A stretch of DNA of 53,546 bases from Chloroflexota bacterium (GTDB lineage: Bacteria > Chloroflexota > Anaerolineae > J102), in contig JAKOVD010000089.1 in assembly GCA_029782215.1 (NCBI GenBank), positions 1-53,546 of the forward strand, given 5' to 3'. Under the pieces are notes generated by a model, which was not told where the DNA came from, did no database searches, and worked only from the letters and a program-made list of their open reading frames with translations. Position 1 is the first letter of the stretch. Every line of letters begins with the position of its first letter. The translations under genes and the position numbers were made by a program. This document shows positions 26,930 through 34,699 of the stretch, piece after piece.

Positions 26930-27796
26930 CTAGAGATGGGCGTGTGCATCCTCGCGCACGACGACGCCCAGCGCCGTGGGTCCGATGAAGGTCGCCAGGG
27001 TGGGGCCGTAGGTGTCGGTGAAGATGGGAAGGTTGGGATACGCGACTTCCAGGCGCTCCAACAGGAGGGTCGCATCCTGCGCGTTGTTGTTGTGGAGCAG
27101 GGCGATTTCCTCGAGATAGGCGAATTCGCTGATGAAGGTGAACAGCTTCTCGATCACGTCGAAATGCGTGCGCACCTTTTCCATCACCACGAGGTCGCCT
27201 TCACGGATCTCCATCAACGGCTTGATGTGGAACATGCTTCCCAGCGTGGACTGCGACTTGCGGATGCGCTCGTCCCGTTCGGGATAGGCCAGATCCTCGA
27301 CAAAGAAGCTGAAGAAGACGCTGGGGATGATGCCGCGCACCAGCCGTGAGACCTCATTCAGGTTGGCGCCCCGCGCCGCCGCCTCGGCCGCGCAGCGCAC
27401 GATCATGCCCAACCCCCGGCTGATCGTTTCACTGTCGATGACGGCGATCTGCGTGTGGCCCCGGCGCAGCGCTGCCGCCGTCCGGGCCATCTGATAGGTC
27501 TCGCTGAGCTTGCTCGACAGGTGAATGGAGAGAATCTGGTCGGTTTCTTTGCTCAGCCGGTGATAGACGTCGAAGAAGTCCTGTGTTCTGGGCGCCTGCG
27601 ATGCGGGCAGCGATTTGATCCCGCTCAGCCGGTGAAGGTAGTTATCGGAGGTGACTTCGGTGCCTTCACTATAGGTGCGGCGGCCGATTCGCACGCGCAT
27701 GGGCACGACCTCGATGCGATATTGCTCGATCTCGGCGCGGGTAAGGTGGGCGCTGCTGTCGGTGACGATGCGGATCGGTTTCACGCTGAACCTCAA
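26930..27796 (-). CDS. DegV family fatty acid-binding protein (FakB-like)
   Basis: A 288-residue DegV protein. The start IRIVTDSSAHLTRAEIEQYRIEVVPMRVRIG and the acyl-binding region SQAPRTQDFFDVYHRL, IHLSSKLSETYQ and VIDSETISRGLGM are diagnostic. DegV/FakB proteins hold a fatty acid for phosphorylation by FakA; a FakA homologue is two genes upstream (29212-30957). One 6-nt gap joins it to recG. Which fatty acid is bound cannot be read from sequence. Confidence 0.92.
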   Translation of the reverse strand: MRFSVKPIRIVTDSSAHLTRAEIEQYRIEVVPMRVRIGRRTYSEGTEVTSDNYLHRLSGIKSLPASQAPRTQDFFDVYHRLSKETDQILSIHLSSKLSETYQMARTAAALRRGHTQIAVIDSETISRGLGMIVRCAAEAAARGANLNEVSRLVRGIIPSVFFSFFVEDLAYPERDERIRKSQSTLGSMFHIKPLMEIREGDLVVMEKVRTHFDVIEKLFTFISEFAYLEEIALLHNNNAQDATLLLERLEVAYPNLPIFTDTYGPTLATFIGPTALGVVVREDAHAHL

Positions 27797-27867
27797 GGGG
27801 CGATTTGCCGGAAGGGATCATGGCGCCAAGGGCGGCTTTCGGCGGTCTTTCGACCTCTGTGACAGCT

Positions 27868-27873
27868 ATTGTA
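27868..27873 (-). promoter_or_regulatory. Possible -10 box for degV-recG-coaD
   Basis: TACAAT on the minus strand lies ~72 nt before the degV ATG in the gap after the MFS gene. No good -35 box is visible, so readthrough from upstream is an alternative. Confidence 0.3.
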
Positions 27874-27919
27874 ACATAACCACGATGTGTTTGGAGCCTG
27901 AATTTTGCGCCATCCCCGA

Positions 27920-29161
27920 TCAGTTTTCCGCTTCCAGGCGAGGACGCGGGTGTTGGAGACCCAGCGACAGCCCCAACGGCAGGAGGGCAAGGAGCGCCCC
28001 CACCAGGCCCATGGTGGCGTAGCCATGCGTGGCGAAGATGAATCCGCTGGCGAGGCTGCCCAGGGCCGAGGACAGACCGATGAGCAGATCATTGAAGCCC
28101 TGGGTGCGGGCGCGTTCGGCAGGCAGGAGCTGATCGGCCAAGAGCGAGGAGCCGCCCACATAACAGAAGTTCCAACCCAGGCCCAGCAGGAAAAGGGAGA
28201 CGGCGATGGGCAGCAGGTGGGGCGACAGCGGCGCTGCCATGCACGCCAGGAACAGGGTGACGGCGCCCACCACGATGACGGGCCGCCGTCCCCAACGGTC
28301 AGCCAGCCGGCCCGAGACCAGCGAGAAGGCGTACATGCCCAGTGTGTGCGAGGAAATGACCAGCGAGATGTCGGTCAGCTCATGGTGGTTGCTTCTCAGG
28401 TGGAGCGATGTGATGCCCATGATCATGACCATCACGGCCTGGCCAACCACCATCGTGGCCATGGCTACCAGGACGGCAGGCTCGCGCAGCACCTCGCGCA
28501 AGGGTCGGGCGTCGCCCGCATGTGGCGCTGACTCAGGGTGCAGCAGGGCAATCTCACGGCCGATATCGCGCGGGTCAGGGCGCAGGAAGAGGAAGATGGC
28601 GCCAGCGGCGGCGACGAAGAGAACCATGCTGGCGATGAACGGTCCCGACAACTCGTCAAAGCCCCGACCTTGCGCCCAGGATCCCATCGGACCGACCAGC
28701 AGTGGCCCCATGATGGCGCCCACCGTGCCGCCGATGACGACGTTGGAGATCGCGCGGCCGCGCTCGCTGGGGGGATGCACTTCGGCGGCCGCGAACCGGC
28801 CCAACTGGAGGGCGGCATTAGCCACGCCCATCAGCACCAGGCCGGCCAGGAACACGAGGAAGGTGGCTTTGATGATCCCTCCCCCGGCAGCGCCGGCCCC
28901 CAGCACGCCGATGGTCAGGCCCAGCACCAGGGCGCCGCGCCGGCCCAGCCGGTCCATGCCATAGCCCCAGCCATAGGCGGCAAAAGCGCCGCCCAACTGG
29001 TAGACCGCCGAAGGAACGCCGGCCCAGGTGGCGTGACCGCTGATCTGGGCCCCGGCGATGGTGCTTACCGTGGCGGCGGTAATGAAGCCGGCAGAACCCA
29101 GGCTCTGCGCCGCGAACAACGTCGACGTGATCCTGCGGGCAATAGGGGCGTAGGCCGTCAA
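27920..29161 (-). CDS. Major facilitator superfamily transporter
   Basis: A 413-residue membrane protein with 12 hydrophobic segments and the loop 2-3 motif YGMDRLGRRGALV (GxxxDRxGRR), repeated in weaker form as GRLADRWGRRPVIV in the second half. No substrate is evident. It lies between fakA and degV on the same strand. The start ATG 29161 (MTAYAPIARR) gives a short cytoplasmic N-terminus before the first helix. Confidence 0.9.
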   Translation of the reverse strand: MTAYAPIARRITSTLFAAQSLGSAGFITAATVSTIAGAQISGHATWAGVPSAVYQLGGAFAAYGWGYGMDRLGRRGALVLGLTIGVLGAGAAGGGIIKATFLVFLAGLVLMGVANAALQLGRFAAAEVHPPSERGRAISNVVIGGTVGAIMGPLLVGPMGSWAQGRGFDELSGPFIASMVLFVAAAGAIFLFLRPDPRDIGREIALLHPESAPHAGDARPLREVLREPAVLVAMATMVVGQAVMVMIMGITSLHLRSNHHELTDISLVISSHTLGMYAFSLVSGRLADRWGRRPVIVVGAVTLFLACMAAPLSPHLLPIAVSLFLLGLGWNFCYVGGSSLLADQLLPAERARTQGFNDLLIGLSSALGSLASGFIFATHGYATMGLVGALLALLPLGLSLGLQHPRPRLEAEN

Positions 29162-29211
29162 GCTCGCAACCGCTCTGTTTGGAAACGCAATCGGCAGGGG
29201 GACCTTCTCGG

Positions 29212-30957
29212 CTACTCGACCGAGATCAGGTAGTGGTAGTGAGGTTGGCCGCCGGGAAGCAGCTCGACCGTGCAGCTCGGGTAGGCAGCCTGGACGGTCT
29301 CATACAAGGCGCCCGCCTCATCTGCTGACACCGGATCGCCATAGAACAGGGTGAAGACCTCGGCGGCGCCCTCGGGGTCCATCTGCCCCAGCACCTGCAT
29401 CACCACCGAGTCCGGATCTTCGCCCTTGCAGCGCAATTGTCCTTCGACGAGACCGATGATATCGCCCGGCTGCACATGGATGCCGTCGAAGCTCGCTTCA
29501 CGTACGGCCGTTGTGATCTCACCTGTCCGCACGGCCTGGGCCGACCGGGTCATGGCGCGCAGGTTCTCCTCGACGGTGGCTGCGGCGTTGTAGCCCAACA
29601 TGGCGGCGATGCCCTGCGGCATGGATCGCGTTTCCACCACGTGCAGCCGTTTGCCACCCTGCCCCTCCGGGTGTTGTTCGGCCACCAATCCGGCGGCCTG
29701 TTTGGCTGCCAGGATGATGTTCTTGTTGTTGGGCAAGATGATGACGTCCTCCACGGGCAGCCGTTCGGCCGCGCGGAGCAGCTCCTCGGTGGATGGATTC
29801 ATCGTCTGGCCGCCGGAGACGAAGGCACAGACGCCCAGGCTTTCAAACACCTTGCGCAGCCCGTCACCCGAAACGACGGCGACAATGCCTGGACACTCGG
29901 AATCGCGCGCCGCCAGCATGCCCGGGGCGGCCGTGTCGATGCTGGGCACCGGTTCCGACCATTCGCCCTTGCGACGCAGGGTCTGCAGGGTCATGTTCTC
30001 GAGAACGATGTCATCGAGATGGCCGAGCGAGGCGCCAAAGCTGACAAAGGGTCCGGGGTCCTCGCCGTGGACGTGCACTTTGATGACCGAGCCGGCCCGG
30101 CCGACGACTACACTGTCGCCCCCCATCTCCAGCAGGCGCTGGCGGATGGTGCTCTCGTCGAGGTTGGCATCGTAGACGAGGTACTGGATGTCATAGCCCC
30201 ATTCGTCGCCGAATGCTTCCAGGTTGGGCTGTATGGCCGGCGCTGCCGCCGCGTACTCCTGCTCGGACGGCACCAGGGCCTCGCCGCGCAGGTGTTTGAC
30301 CATGCCCTCGAGCAGGAAGACCAGCCCTTGTCCCCCGGCATCGACCACACCGGCCTGCTTGAGCACGGGTAGGAGGTCAGGCGTGGAGGCCAGCGCCTGT
30401 TGGGCCTTGGCGAGCGTCGTCTCCAGGATGAAGCGCAGATCGCCGTTGATGGCGGCAGCATGCCCACTGGCCTCGGCGGCCTCGCGGATCACGGTCAGGA
30501 TCGTCCCCTCAACGGGCTTGAGCACCCCCTTGTAGGCCGTTTCCCGGGCCTGGCGCATGGCGGCGGCGAACTGCTTCCCATCGATGGTCGCCAATTGTCG
30601 GGAGCTCTCGGCGAAGCCGCGCAGGATCTGCGAAAGAATCACGCCGCTGTTGCCGCGGGCGCCGCGCACGGCGCCGCCGGCAAGCGCCTGCGCCACCATG
30701 CCGGCTGGCGGCTGCACGCCAGGCGCTCCTTCACCGGCAGCCTCCTCAGCGGCCTTGCAGGCGGCTTGCATCGTCAGCACCATGTTGGTGCCGGTGTCGC
30801 CGTCAGGAACGGGATACACGTTGAGGGTGTTCACCGTGTGCATATGGTGGCGCAGCCAGGCAAGGCCGGCGGCTGTCATGCCCAAAAGATCGCCCCCATC
30901 AAGGGCGGGGAGCGGATGGCCAGCAGGGTGTCTGGTATGAATACTGTCGGCAGGCAT
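29212..30957 (-). CDS. fakA: Fatty acid kinase catalytic subunit FakA-like (DAK2, YloV)
   Basis: A 581-residue DhaL/DAK2 kinase. The ATP-Mg loop NVYPVPDGDTGTNMV (51-59 core), the helical DhaL domain with GGAVRGARGNSGVILSQILRGF, then a DegV-like/YloV C-terminal half with GHLDDIVLENM and VSGGQTMNPSTEELL...NNKNIILAAKQA are visible. FakA phosphorylates fatty acids presented by FakB/DegV proteins, for membrane lipid synthesis. ATG 30957 (MPADSIH) is the start; the frame is open further upstream only because it is antisense-like GC-rich DNA. An Asp23 gene precedes it, the yloU-yloV order of Firmicutes. Confidence 0.92.
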   Translation of the reverse strand: MPADSIHTRHPAGHPLPALDGGDLLGMTAAGLAWLRHHMHTVNTLNVYPVPDGDTGTNMVLTMQAACKAAEEAAGEGAPGVQPPAGMVAQALAGGAVRGARGNSGVILSQILRGFAESSRQLATIDGKQFAAAMRQARETAYKGVLKPVEGTILTVIREAAEASGHAAAINGDLRFILETTLAKAQQALASTPDLLPVLKQAGVVDAGGQGLVFLLEGMVKHLRGEALVPSEQEYAAAAPAIQPNLEAFGDEWGYDIQYLVYDANLDESTIRQRLLEMGGDSVVVGRAGSVIKVHVHGEDPGPFVSFGASLGHLDDIVLENMTLQTLRRKGEWSEPVPSIDTAAPGMLAARDSECPGIVAVVSGDGLRKVFESLGVCAFVSGGQTMNPSTEELLRAAERLPVEDVIILPNNKNIILAAKQAAGLVAEQHPEGQGGKRLHVVETRSMPQGIAAMLGYNAAATVEENLRAMTRSAQAVRTGEITTAVREASFDGIHVQPGDIIGLVEGQLRCKGEDPDSVVMQVLGQMDPEGAAEVFTLFYGDPVSADEAGALYETVQAAYPSCTVELLPGGQPHYHYLISVE

Positions 30958-31016
30958 GGCGTTCGTCAATGGGAAATCGTTGCAGTCTGTGCCTTGGATT
31001 CTGTGCCGGCGAAGCG

Positions 31017-31379
31017 CTACGAAGGATGGCTGACTCGCAGACCCTGGACGTGAACGTTGACCGCCGTCACCGGCAGCCCGACGTTGTGGTCGAGGACATA
31101 GTGCACCCGCTGCATGACGCTGCGGGCCACTTCGGAGATGCGGGTGCCATACTCGATGATGATGTACAGGTTGACCGTGATGGAGCCGTCGACGAGCGCA
31201 ACGTCGACGCCCTTGTGGGCGTCGGCGGAGTTCAGCAGGCCTGTTCGCCAGTCGTCGAACTTCGTCTTGCCTGCCATGCCTACCACCCCATAGCACTGCA
31301 GCACGGTTTCGGCCACCAGGCTGGCGATGGCCTTCCGTGAGATTTCGATCTTGCCGAGAGGCGTGGCGCGTTCAGACAC
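31017..31379 (-). CDS. Asp23/Gls24 family protein (second copy, YloU-like)
   Basis: A 120-residue Asp23/Gls24 protein: GKIEISRKAIASLVAETVLQCYGVVGMA at the N-terminus and VDVALVDGSITVNLYIIIEYGTRISEVARSV later, ending TAVNVHVQGLRVS. GTG 31379 (VSERATP) with GGAG upstream is preferred; an ATG at 31409 would add ten residues. It is divergent from rpmB and upstream of fakA, as yloU is in Firmicutes. It differs clearly from the copy at 3100. Confidence 0.87.
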   Translation of the reverse strand: MSERATPLGKIEISRKAIASLVAETVLQCYGVVGMAGKTKFDDWRTGLLNSADAHKGVDVALVDGSITVNLYIIIEYGTRISEVARSVMQRVHYVLDHNVGLPVTAVNVHVQGLRVSHPS

Positions 31380-31426
31380 GATGCGTCTCCAGGGTGAGTG
31401 CGAATGCAAAAACGATGAGCGGCGGC

Positions 31427-31455
31427 TTGCGGACGGCGTCCGGGTCTGGTAGAAT
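31427..31455 (+). promoter_or_regulatory. Promoter of rpmB
   Basis: -35 TTGCGG (31427-31432), 17-nt spacer and -10 TAGAAT (31450-31455). The predicted leader is ~143 nt long. It holds a short GC stem (CTCCCG-AAT-CGGGGG, 31464-31478) followed by TTTCTTTTT that might act as a weak attenuator. Confidence 0.55.
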
Positions 31456-31604
31456 CAGGACTGCTCCCGAATCGGGGGTTTCTTTTTGGTCATGGTTTGC
31501 GGGTTGTCTCCTGCCGGCAGCGGCAGTCGGAGTTGCCCGCAGAGCAGACACTGACCCACAACACCGTCCAATTCTGTCAGCGATTTTTCTGGAGTCAAAG
31601 TACG

Positions 31605-31790
31605 ATGTCGAAGTGTGAGATCTGCGGCAAAGGCCCGCAATTCGGCAACCATGTGAGCTTCTCACAGCGTCATGTCAAGCGCCGCTGGAACCCGAACGTG
31701 CAGTCACGGCGGGTTGTGATCGGCAATCAGGTTCGCCAGGTTAAAATCTGCAGTAACTGCCTGAAGACGCTGTCCAAGACGGCCGGTTGA
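31605..31790 (+). CDS. rpmB: 50S ribosomal protein L28
   Basis: A 61-residue L28 of the zinc-binding type: MSKCEICGKGPQFGNHVSFSQRHVKRRWNPN split by the usual Arg-rich stretch, then VKICSNCLKTL. The two Cys pairs (CEIC and CSNC) are intact. Start ATG 31605 with GGAG 10 nt upstream is the conserved L28 start; 36 upstream codons in frame are leader. A strong terminator follows 4 nt after the stop. Confidence 0.96.
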   Translation: MSKCEICGKGPQFGNHVSFSQRHVKRRWNPNVQSRRVVIGNQVRQVKICSNCLKTLSKTAG

Positions 31791-31794
31791 CAAG

Positions 31795-31824
31795 AACGCC
31801 AATCCTGCAAAGGGTTGGCGTTTT
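31795..31824 (+). terminator. Rho-independent terminator after rpmB
   Basis: A 12-bp stem with one T-G pair (AACGCCAATCCT with AGGGTTGGCGTT) closed by a GCAA tetraloop and followed by TTTTCGTTT. Confidence 0.9.
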
Positions 31825-31854
31825 CGTTTGCGGGGCGGGCGGGGGTGTTCAAGC

Positions 31855-32109
31855 CTACTGCAGTTTGGCTACCAGGTCGACATAATTCTGCATGGCCTGG
31901 TCTTGGGACATGCCCTGGAGCTTGCTCCAGGCGTCAAACTTGGCGCGGCCGACAGGATCCGTGAAGCCGGGGCGCTTGCCGGTGGCATTGCCGGCCGTGG
32001 CCTGCTTATAGAGCGAGTACAACTGCAGCATGGTGTCGTTGTCGGGACGCTTGGCAAGCGCCTGCGCCGCCGCGGCGGCAGCGTCGAATTGGGTCTTGAG
32101 ATCGGACAT
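31855..32109 (-). CDS. Acyl-CoA-binding protein
   Basis: An 84-residue ACBP of four helices. The ligand-site signature YSLYKQATAGNATGKRPG and then DPVGRAKFDAW are the family hallmark (YKQAT and K-W positions). ACBPs bind medium/long acyl-CoA in the cytosol and are common in eukaryotes but patchy in bacteria. A good Shine-Dalgarno (GGAGG) precedes the ATG. The thioesterase gene lies 39 nt upstream on the same strand, suggesting a small acyl-CoA operon. Confidence 0.94.
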   Translation of the reverse strand: MSDLKTQFDAAAAAAQALAKRPDNDTMLQLYSLYKQATAGNATGKRPGFTDPVGRAKFDAWSKLQGMSQDQAMQNYVDLVAKLQ

Positions 32110-32148
32110 CAGGGGCCTCCGGGTGTGCAGTGGGGGAGGGTAAGCATA

Positions 32149-32679
32149 CTACAACAGACCGAGAACGTAACGGTCCGGAACCTGCACGGCGATGACCTCG
32201 CCCTGGACGCAGGCGCCGTCGCTGGCGTACGTGACAGGTGTGTTGGCGGTGAGAGGCTCGGCTGATGCCCCGGCGCTTGCGAAGAGCTTGATGCCCACCG
32301 TCACCTTCCGGCCTTTCACTTCGAGGATGCGGCCGCGCAGGGTCAGGAGAATCCCCAGGGGTGTGGGCTTGAGGTAGTCAACGCGGAGGGAAGCGGTCAG
32401 AAAGCGGAGGGCCGGTTCGGTGTCCATCTCCCGTCCTTCCGCGCGGTAGGCCGCGGCTGCCGCCGTGCCGGTGCCGTGGCAGTCGATCAGCGAGGCCAGG
32501 AGGCCGCCGTAGACGTAGCCGGGGATGGCGATATGATGGGGCTGCGGCCGGAACAGGGTGACCGTCTCGTCGCCATCCCAATAGGTCTTGATCTGGTAGC
32601 CGTGCTCGTTCAGCCGCCCGCAGCCATAGCACCAGGCCAGGTGGTCTGGATAGTAATCCTGGAAGGCTCGGTCCGGCAT
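32149..32679 (-). CDS. Hotdog-fold thioesterase (PaaI-like)
   Basis: A 176-residue hotdog protein. The motif IPGYVYGGLLASLIDCHGTG carries the glycine-rich helix start and acidic residue of PaaI/4HBT thioesterases, and RVDYLKPTPLG is the usual second strand region. The N-terminal CYGCGRLNEHGYQI is typical of a subgroup with a CxxCG start. Substrate is unknown; the neighbouring ACBP suggests an acyl-CoA. Confidence 0.86.
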   Translation of the reverse strand: MPDRAFQDYYPDHLAWCYGCGRLNEHGYQIKTYWDGDETVTLFRPQPHHIAIPGYVYGGLLASLIDCHGTGTAAAAAYRAEGREMDTEPALRFLTASLRVDYLKPTPLGILLTLRGRILEVKGRKVTVGIKLFASAGASAEPLTANTPVTYASDGACVQGEVIAVQVPDRYVLGLL

Positions 32680-32694
32680 AGGGCGCCCTCTGGA

Positions 32695-33111
32695 TCAGCC
32701 GGTGATGGCGTTCACCCCGATCTGGGCCACCTCGATGTCCTCCAGCTCGGGCAGACCACTGACCGCCACGGCGCCGACCACCTTACCATCCTTGAACACG
32801 GGCAGCCCCCCTCCCCAGCCGATATAGCGGCGATCGCCGAAATAGGCCATGTCAAAGCCCGTTTCGGCATGTCGGGCAGCCTGACCCAATTGGCGTGTCG
32901 GTTGGCGCTCGCGGGCCGCGGTCCACGCCTTGTTGGTGGCAATCACGATGGAGGCCATGGGGGCGCCGTCGAGGCGCAGCAGGGCAATCAGCTCGCCGTG
33001 GGCGTCGGCCACGGCAATGACCGCGGCCTTCCCGCGTCGTTCCAGTTCCGTCTGGATCGCCGCGATGGCTTTCTGGGCTTCGCTGTGGTCGAGGTTCATT
33101 GTCGCAATCAT
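32695..33111 (-). CDS. GlcG/HbpS family protein
   Basis: A 138-residue GlcG/HbpS (DUF336) protein: ALAAIQTELERRGKAAVIAVADAHGELIALLRLDGAP in pattern, then ATNKAWTAARERQPT and GGLPVFKDGKVVGAVAVSGLPELEDIEVAQIG. Members bind haem or cobalamin-like ligands or are of unknown role. ATG 33111 is chosen because GGAG lies 6 nt upstream; the frame continues further but without a ribosome site. It has no signal peptide. Confidence 0.85.
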   Translation of the reverse strand: MIATMNLDHSEAQKAIAAIQTELERRGKAAVIAVADAHGELIALLRLDGAPMASIVIATNKAWTAARERQPTRQLGQAARHAETGFDMAYFGDRRYIGWGGGLPVFKDGKVVGAVAVSGLPELEDIEVAQIGVNAITG

Positions 33112-33204
33112 GGTCCACTCCGGTGAGTGCGTCCCTCTCCCAGGGCGCGGCGGCGAAGCTAACGATGGGCGGGTGCGCAAGGCCCCGAAGCCAGGCGGCG
33201 CCCG

Positions 33205-33858
33205 TTAGTCAACGTAGCGGCCGCCTTTGAGACGGGCAGTGAGCGCTCGAAAACCTTGCTGGTCACCCGCGGCCAGCAGGCGCGCCTGCTCTGGCCACGA
33301 GGTGGGGTCGGCCAGGTGATGACCGGCGGCGCGCAGAAGGGACTGGATGTGCTGGGGGGTGCATTCCGCAAGAGCGGCAAAGGTCGTGATGCCAGCCTCC
33401 TGCAGGATTGCCGACAGCTTGGGGCCGATGCCCTCGATGAGCGTCAGGTCATCGGGCGCAGCCGGTGCGGTCTCCTCCGCCGGCCCCGCGGCGGTCGCTG
33501 CGGTCGCGGTGGGGCTCACCGGCGCCGGCGCCCCGGCGTCTCCAGAGACCGCACCCAGGTCCACGCTCTGTGACCTCGCGGCGTCGGGGATGCGCACCGG
33601 CTCTTCGTCCGGCGGGCAGCAGACCGGTCCGGCCTGGCAGAAGCGGCGGCGCAGCCACCACATCATGACCAGCAGAAACGGCGCCGCCAGGATTGACAGC
33701 CACGCCCACCAGGGCAGCAGACCCCGGCGCTGCCCCTCCGGCTCGACCGCCGCGGGAGCGGTTGTGGGCAGGGGGCGGTCAGCCTCTGCGCGGTTGATCA
33801 CGGCCGCCAAGCCTCTCGAGAGCAGACGCAGGGTGGTCAGCAAAATGAGTCCTTTCAT
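33205..33858 (-). CDS. Membrane protein with C-terminal helix-hairpin-helix (DUF4332-like) domain
   Basis: A 217-residue protein. Residues ~50-70 form a membrane helix (WWAWLSILAAPFLLVMMWWL), followed by a Cys pair region (FCQAGPVCCPPDEEP), a Pro/Ala/Thr linker, and from ~135 a helix-hairpin-helix domain DDLTLIEGIGPKLSAILQEAGITTFAALAECTPQ in two helices. This domain resembles DUF4332/Rad51-N type DNA- or protein-binding folds found fused to membrane anchors in many bacteria. ATG 33858 (MKGLILL) is chosen; role unknown. Confidence 0.75.
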   Translation of the reverse strand: MKGLILLTTLRLLSRGLAAVINRAEADRPLPTTAPAAVEPEGQRRGLLPWWAWLSILAAPFLLVMMWWLRRRFCQAGPVCCPPDEEPVRIPDAARSQSVDLGAVSGDAGAPAPVSPTATAATAAGPAEETAPAAPDDLTLIEGIGPKLSAILQEAGITTFAALAECTPQHIQSLLRAAGHHLADPTSWPEQARLLAAGDQQGFRALTARLKGGRYVD

Positions 33859-33952
33859 GATAGCAATGGTACAACGCCGGTCGCCAGGCGCCAAAGCAGA
33901 ACCGAAGTCACAGCATGCCTGCAGGCTTCGCAGCGCAGGACTGGCAGCGCCA

Positions 33953-34699
33953 TCAGCGGTCCAACATGCTCCTGGCCTGCGCCACCCATGCCGGGTCCAG
34001 CCGCAGCAGGCGGTTCTTGGTCAGGTTCTCCTTCATGATCCAGCGGACATCCCGGTCAGGGCTGCGCAGCCAGCGCTCCATCAAGGTCCGTCCGGGTTCC
34101 GGCGCCGCCGCCACGGCCACGCTCCAGCCGTAGGCCAGCGCCTTGCGGAGGGCCTGAAAGCCCTCGCCCTTGCGATCCGGCGCCGCCTCCACCTGCCGGG
34201 TGATGGCGTCGAGCACCGCGAGCACGCGTTCCGCTTCTTCCCGGCGGCGCAGCAGCCGCGGCTCGCAGAGCCCGGCCACGACCGCCCGCTGCTCGAACCA
34301 ACCGGCCTGGCGCCAGAGTCCCATTTCCGCCAGCAGCGCCTCCATGTCGACGTCGCCCCAAGCCTGCAGTGCCATGACCACGGCCTCGCGCGTTCGCCAT
34401 CGTGGGTCCGAGGCCCAGGCGGCGAGCTCCGGCAGCACGTCGCGGCGCCCGCCCGCCAGCAGGCGGCCCAGCCCCAGCACGCCGCAGAAGGTGAGGAACT
34501 CCTCCGCCGTGTTGGCCGGGGCTGTAGCCGCGTCGAAGGTCAGCCAGCGCCGGAAGCGCGCCTCGTCGCCTTCGGCGGCCGCGGCCTGGGCCAGTTCCAG
34601 GTTGCCGCGCGGGCCCGGCAGCCCGGACTCGGCCAGCAGCAGAGCGTCCCAGTCCGGGCACTCGCGCAGTTGGCGCCGGTAGGCATCGATCTTGGTCAT
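33953..34699 (-). CDS. HEAT-like repeat protein of unknown function
   Basis: A 248-residue all-helical protein with HEAT/DNA-alkylation-repair-like repeats, e.g. WASDPRWRTREAVVMALQAWGD and WLRSPDRDVRWIMKENLTKN. No catalytic residues are evident. Its ATG overlaps the stop of the SHMT-like gene by 4 nt (ATGA, 34696-34699), so it is co-translated with it. It may bind DNA or protein; AlkD-like activity is possible but not supported by a recognisable active site. Confidence 0.6.
   Translation of the reverse strand: MTKIDAYRRQLRECPDWDALLLAESGLPGPRGNLELAQAAAAEGDEARFRRWLTFDAATAPANTAEEFLTFCGVLGLGRLLAGGRRDVLPELAAWASDPRWRTREAVVMALQAWGDVDMEALLAEMGLWRQAGWFEQRAVVAGLCEPRLLRRREEAERVLAVLDAITRQVEAAPDRKGEGFQALRKALAYGWSVAVAAAPEPGRTLMERWLRSPDRDVRWIMKENLTKNRLLRLDPAWVAQARSMLDR

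Noticed and set aside
24608..27349. 913-codon open frame antisense to recG and degV
   Set aside because: GC-rich antisense frame with no family features. Both real genes on the other strand have clear motifs and fill the region.
31464..31486. GC stem and T run in the rpmB leader as a terminator
   Set aside because: Stem has only about six pairs with a 3-nt loop, too weak to call a terminator; kept only as a remark with the promoter.
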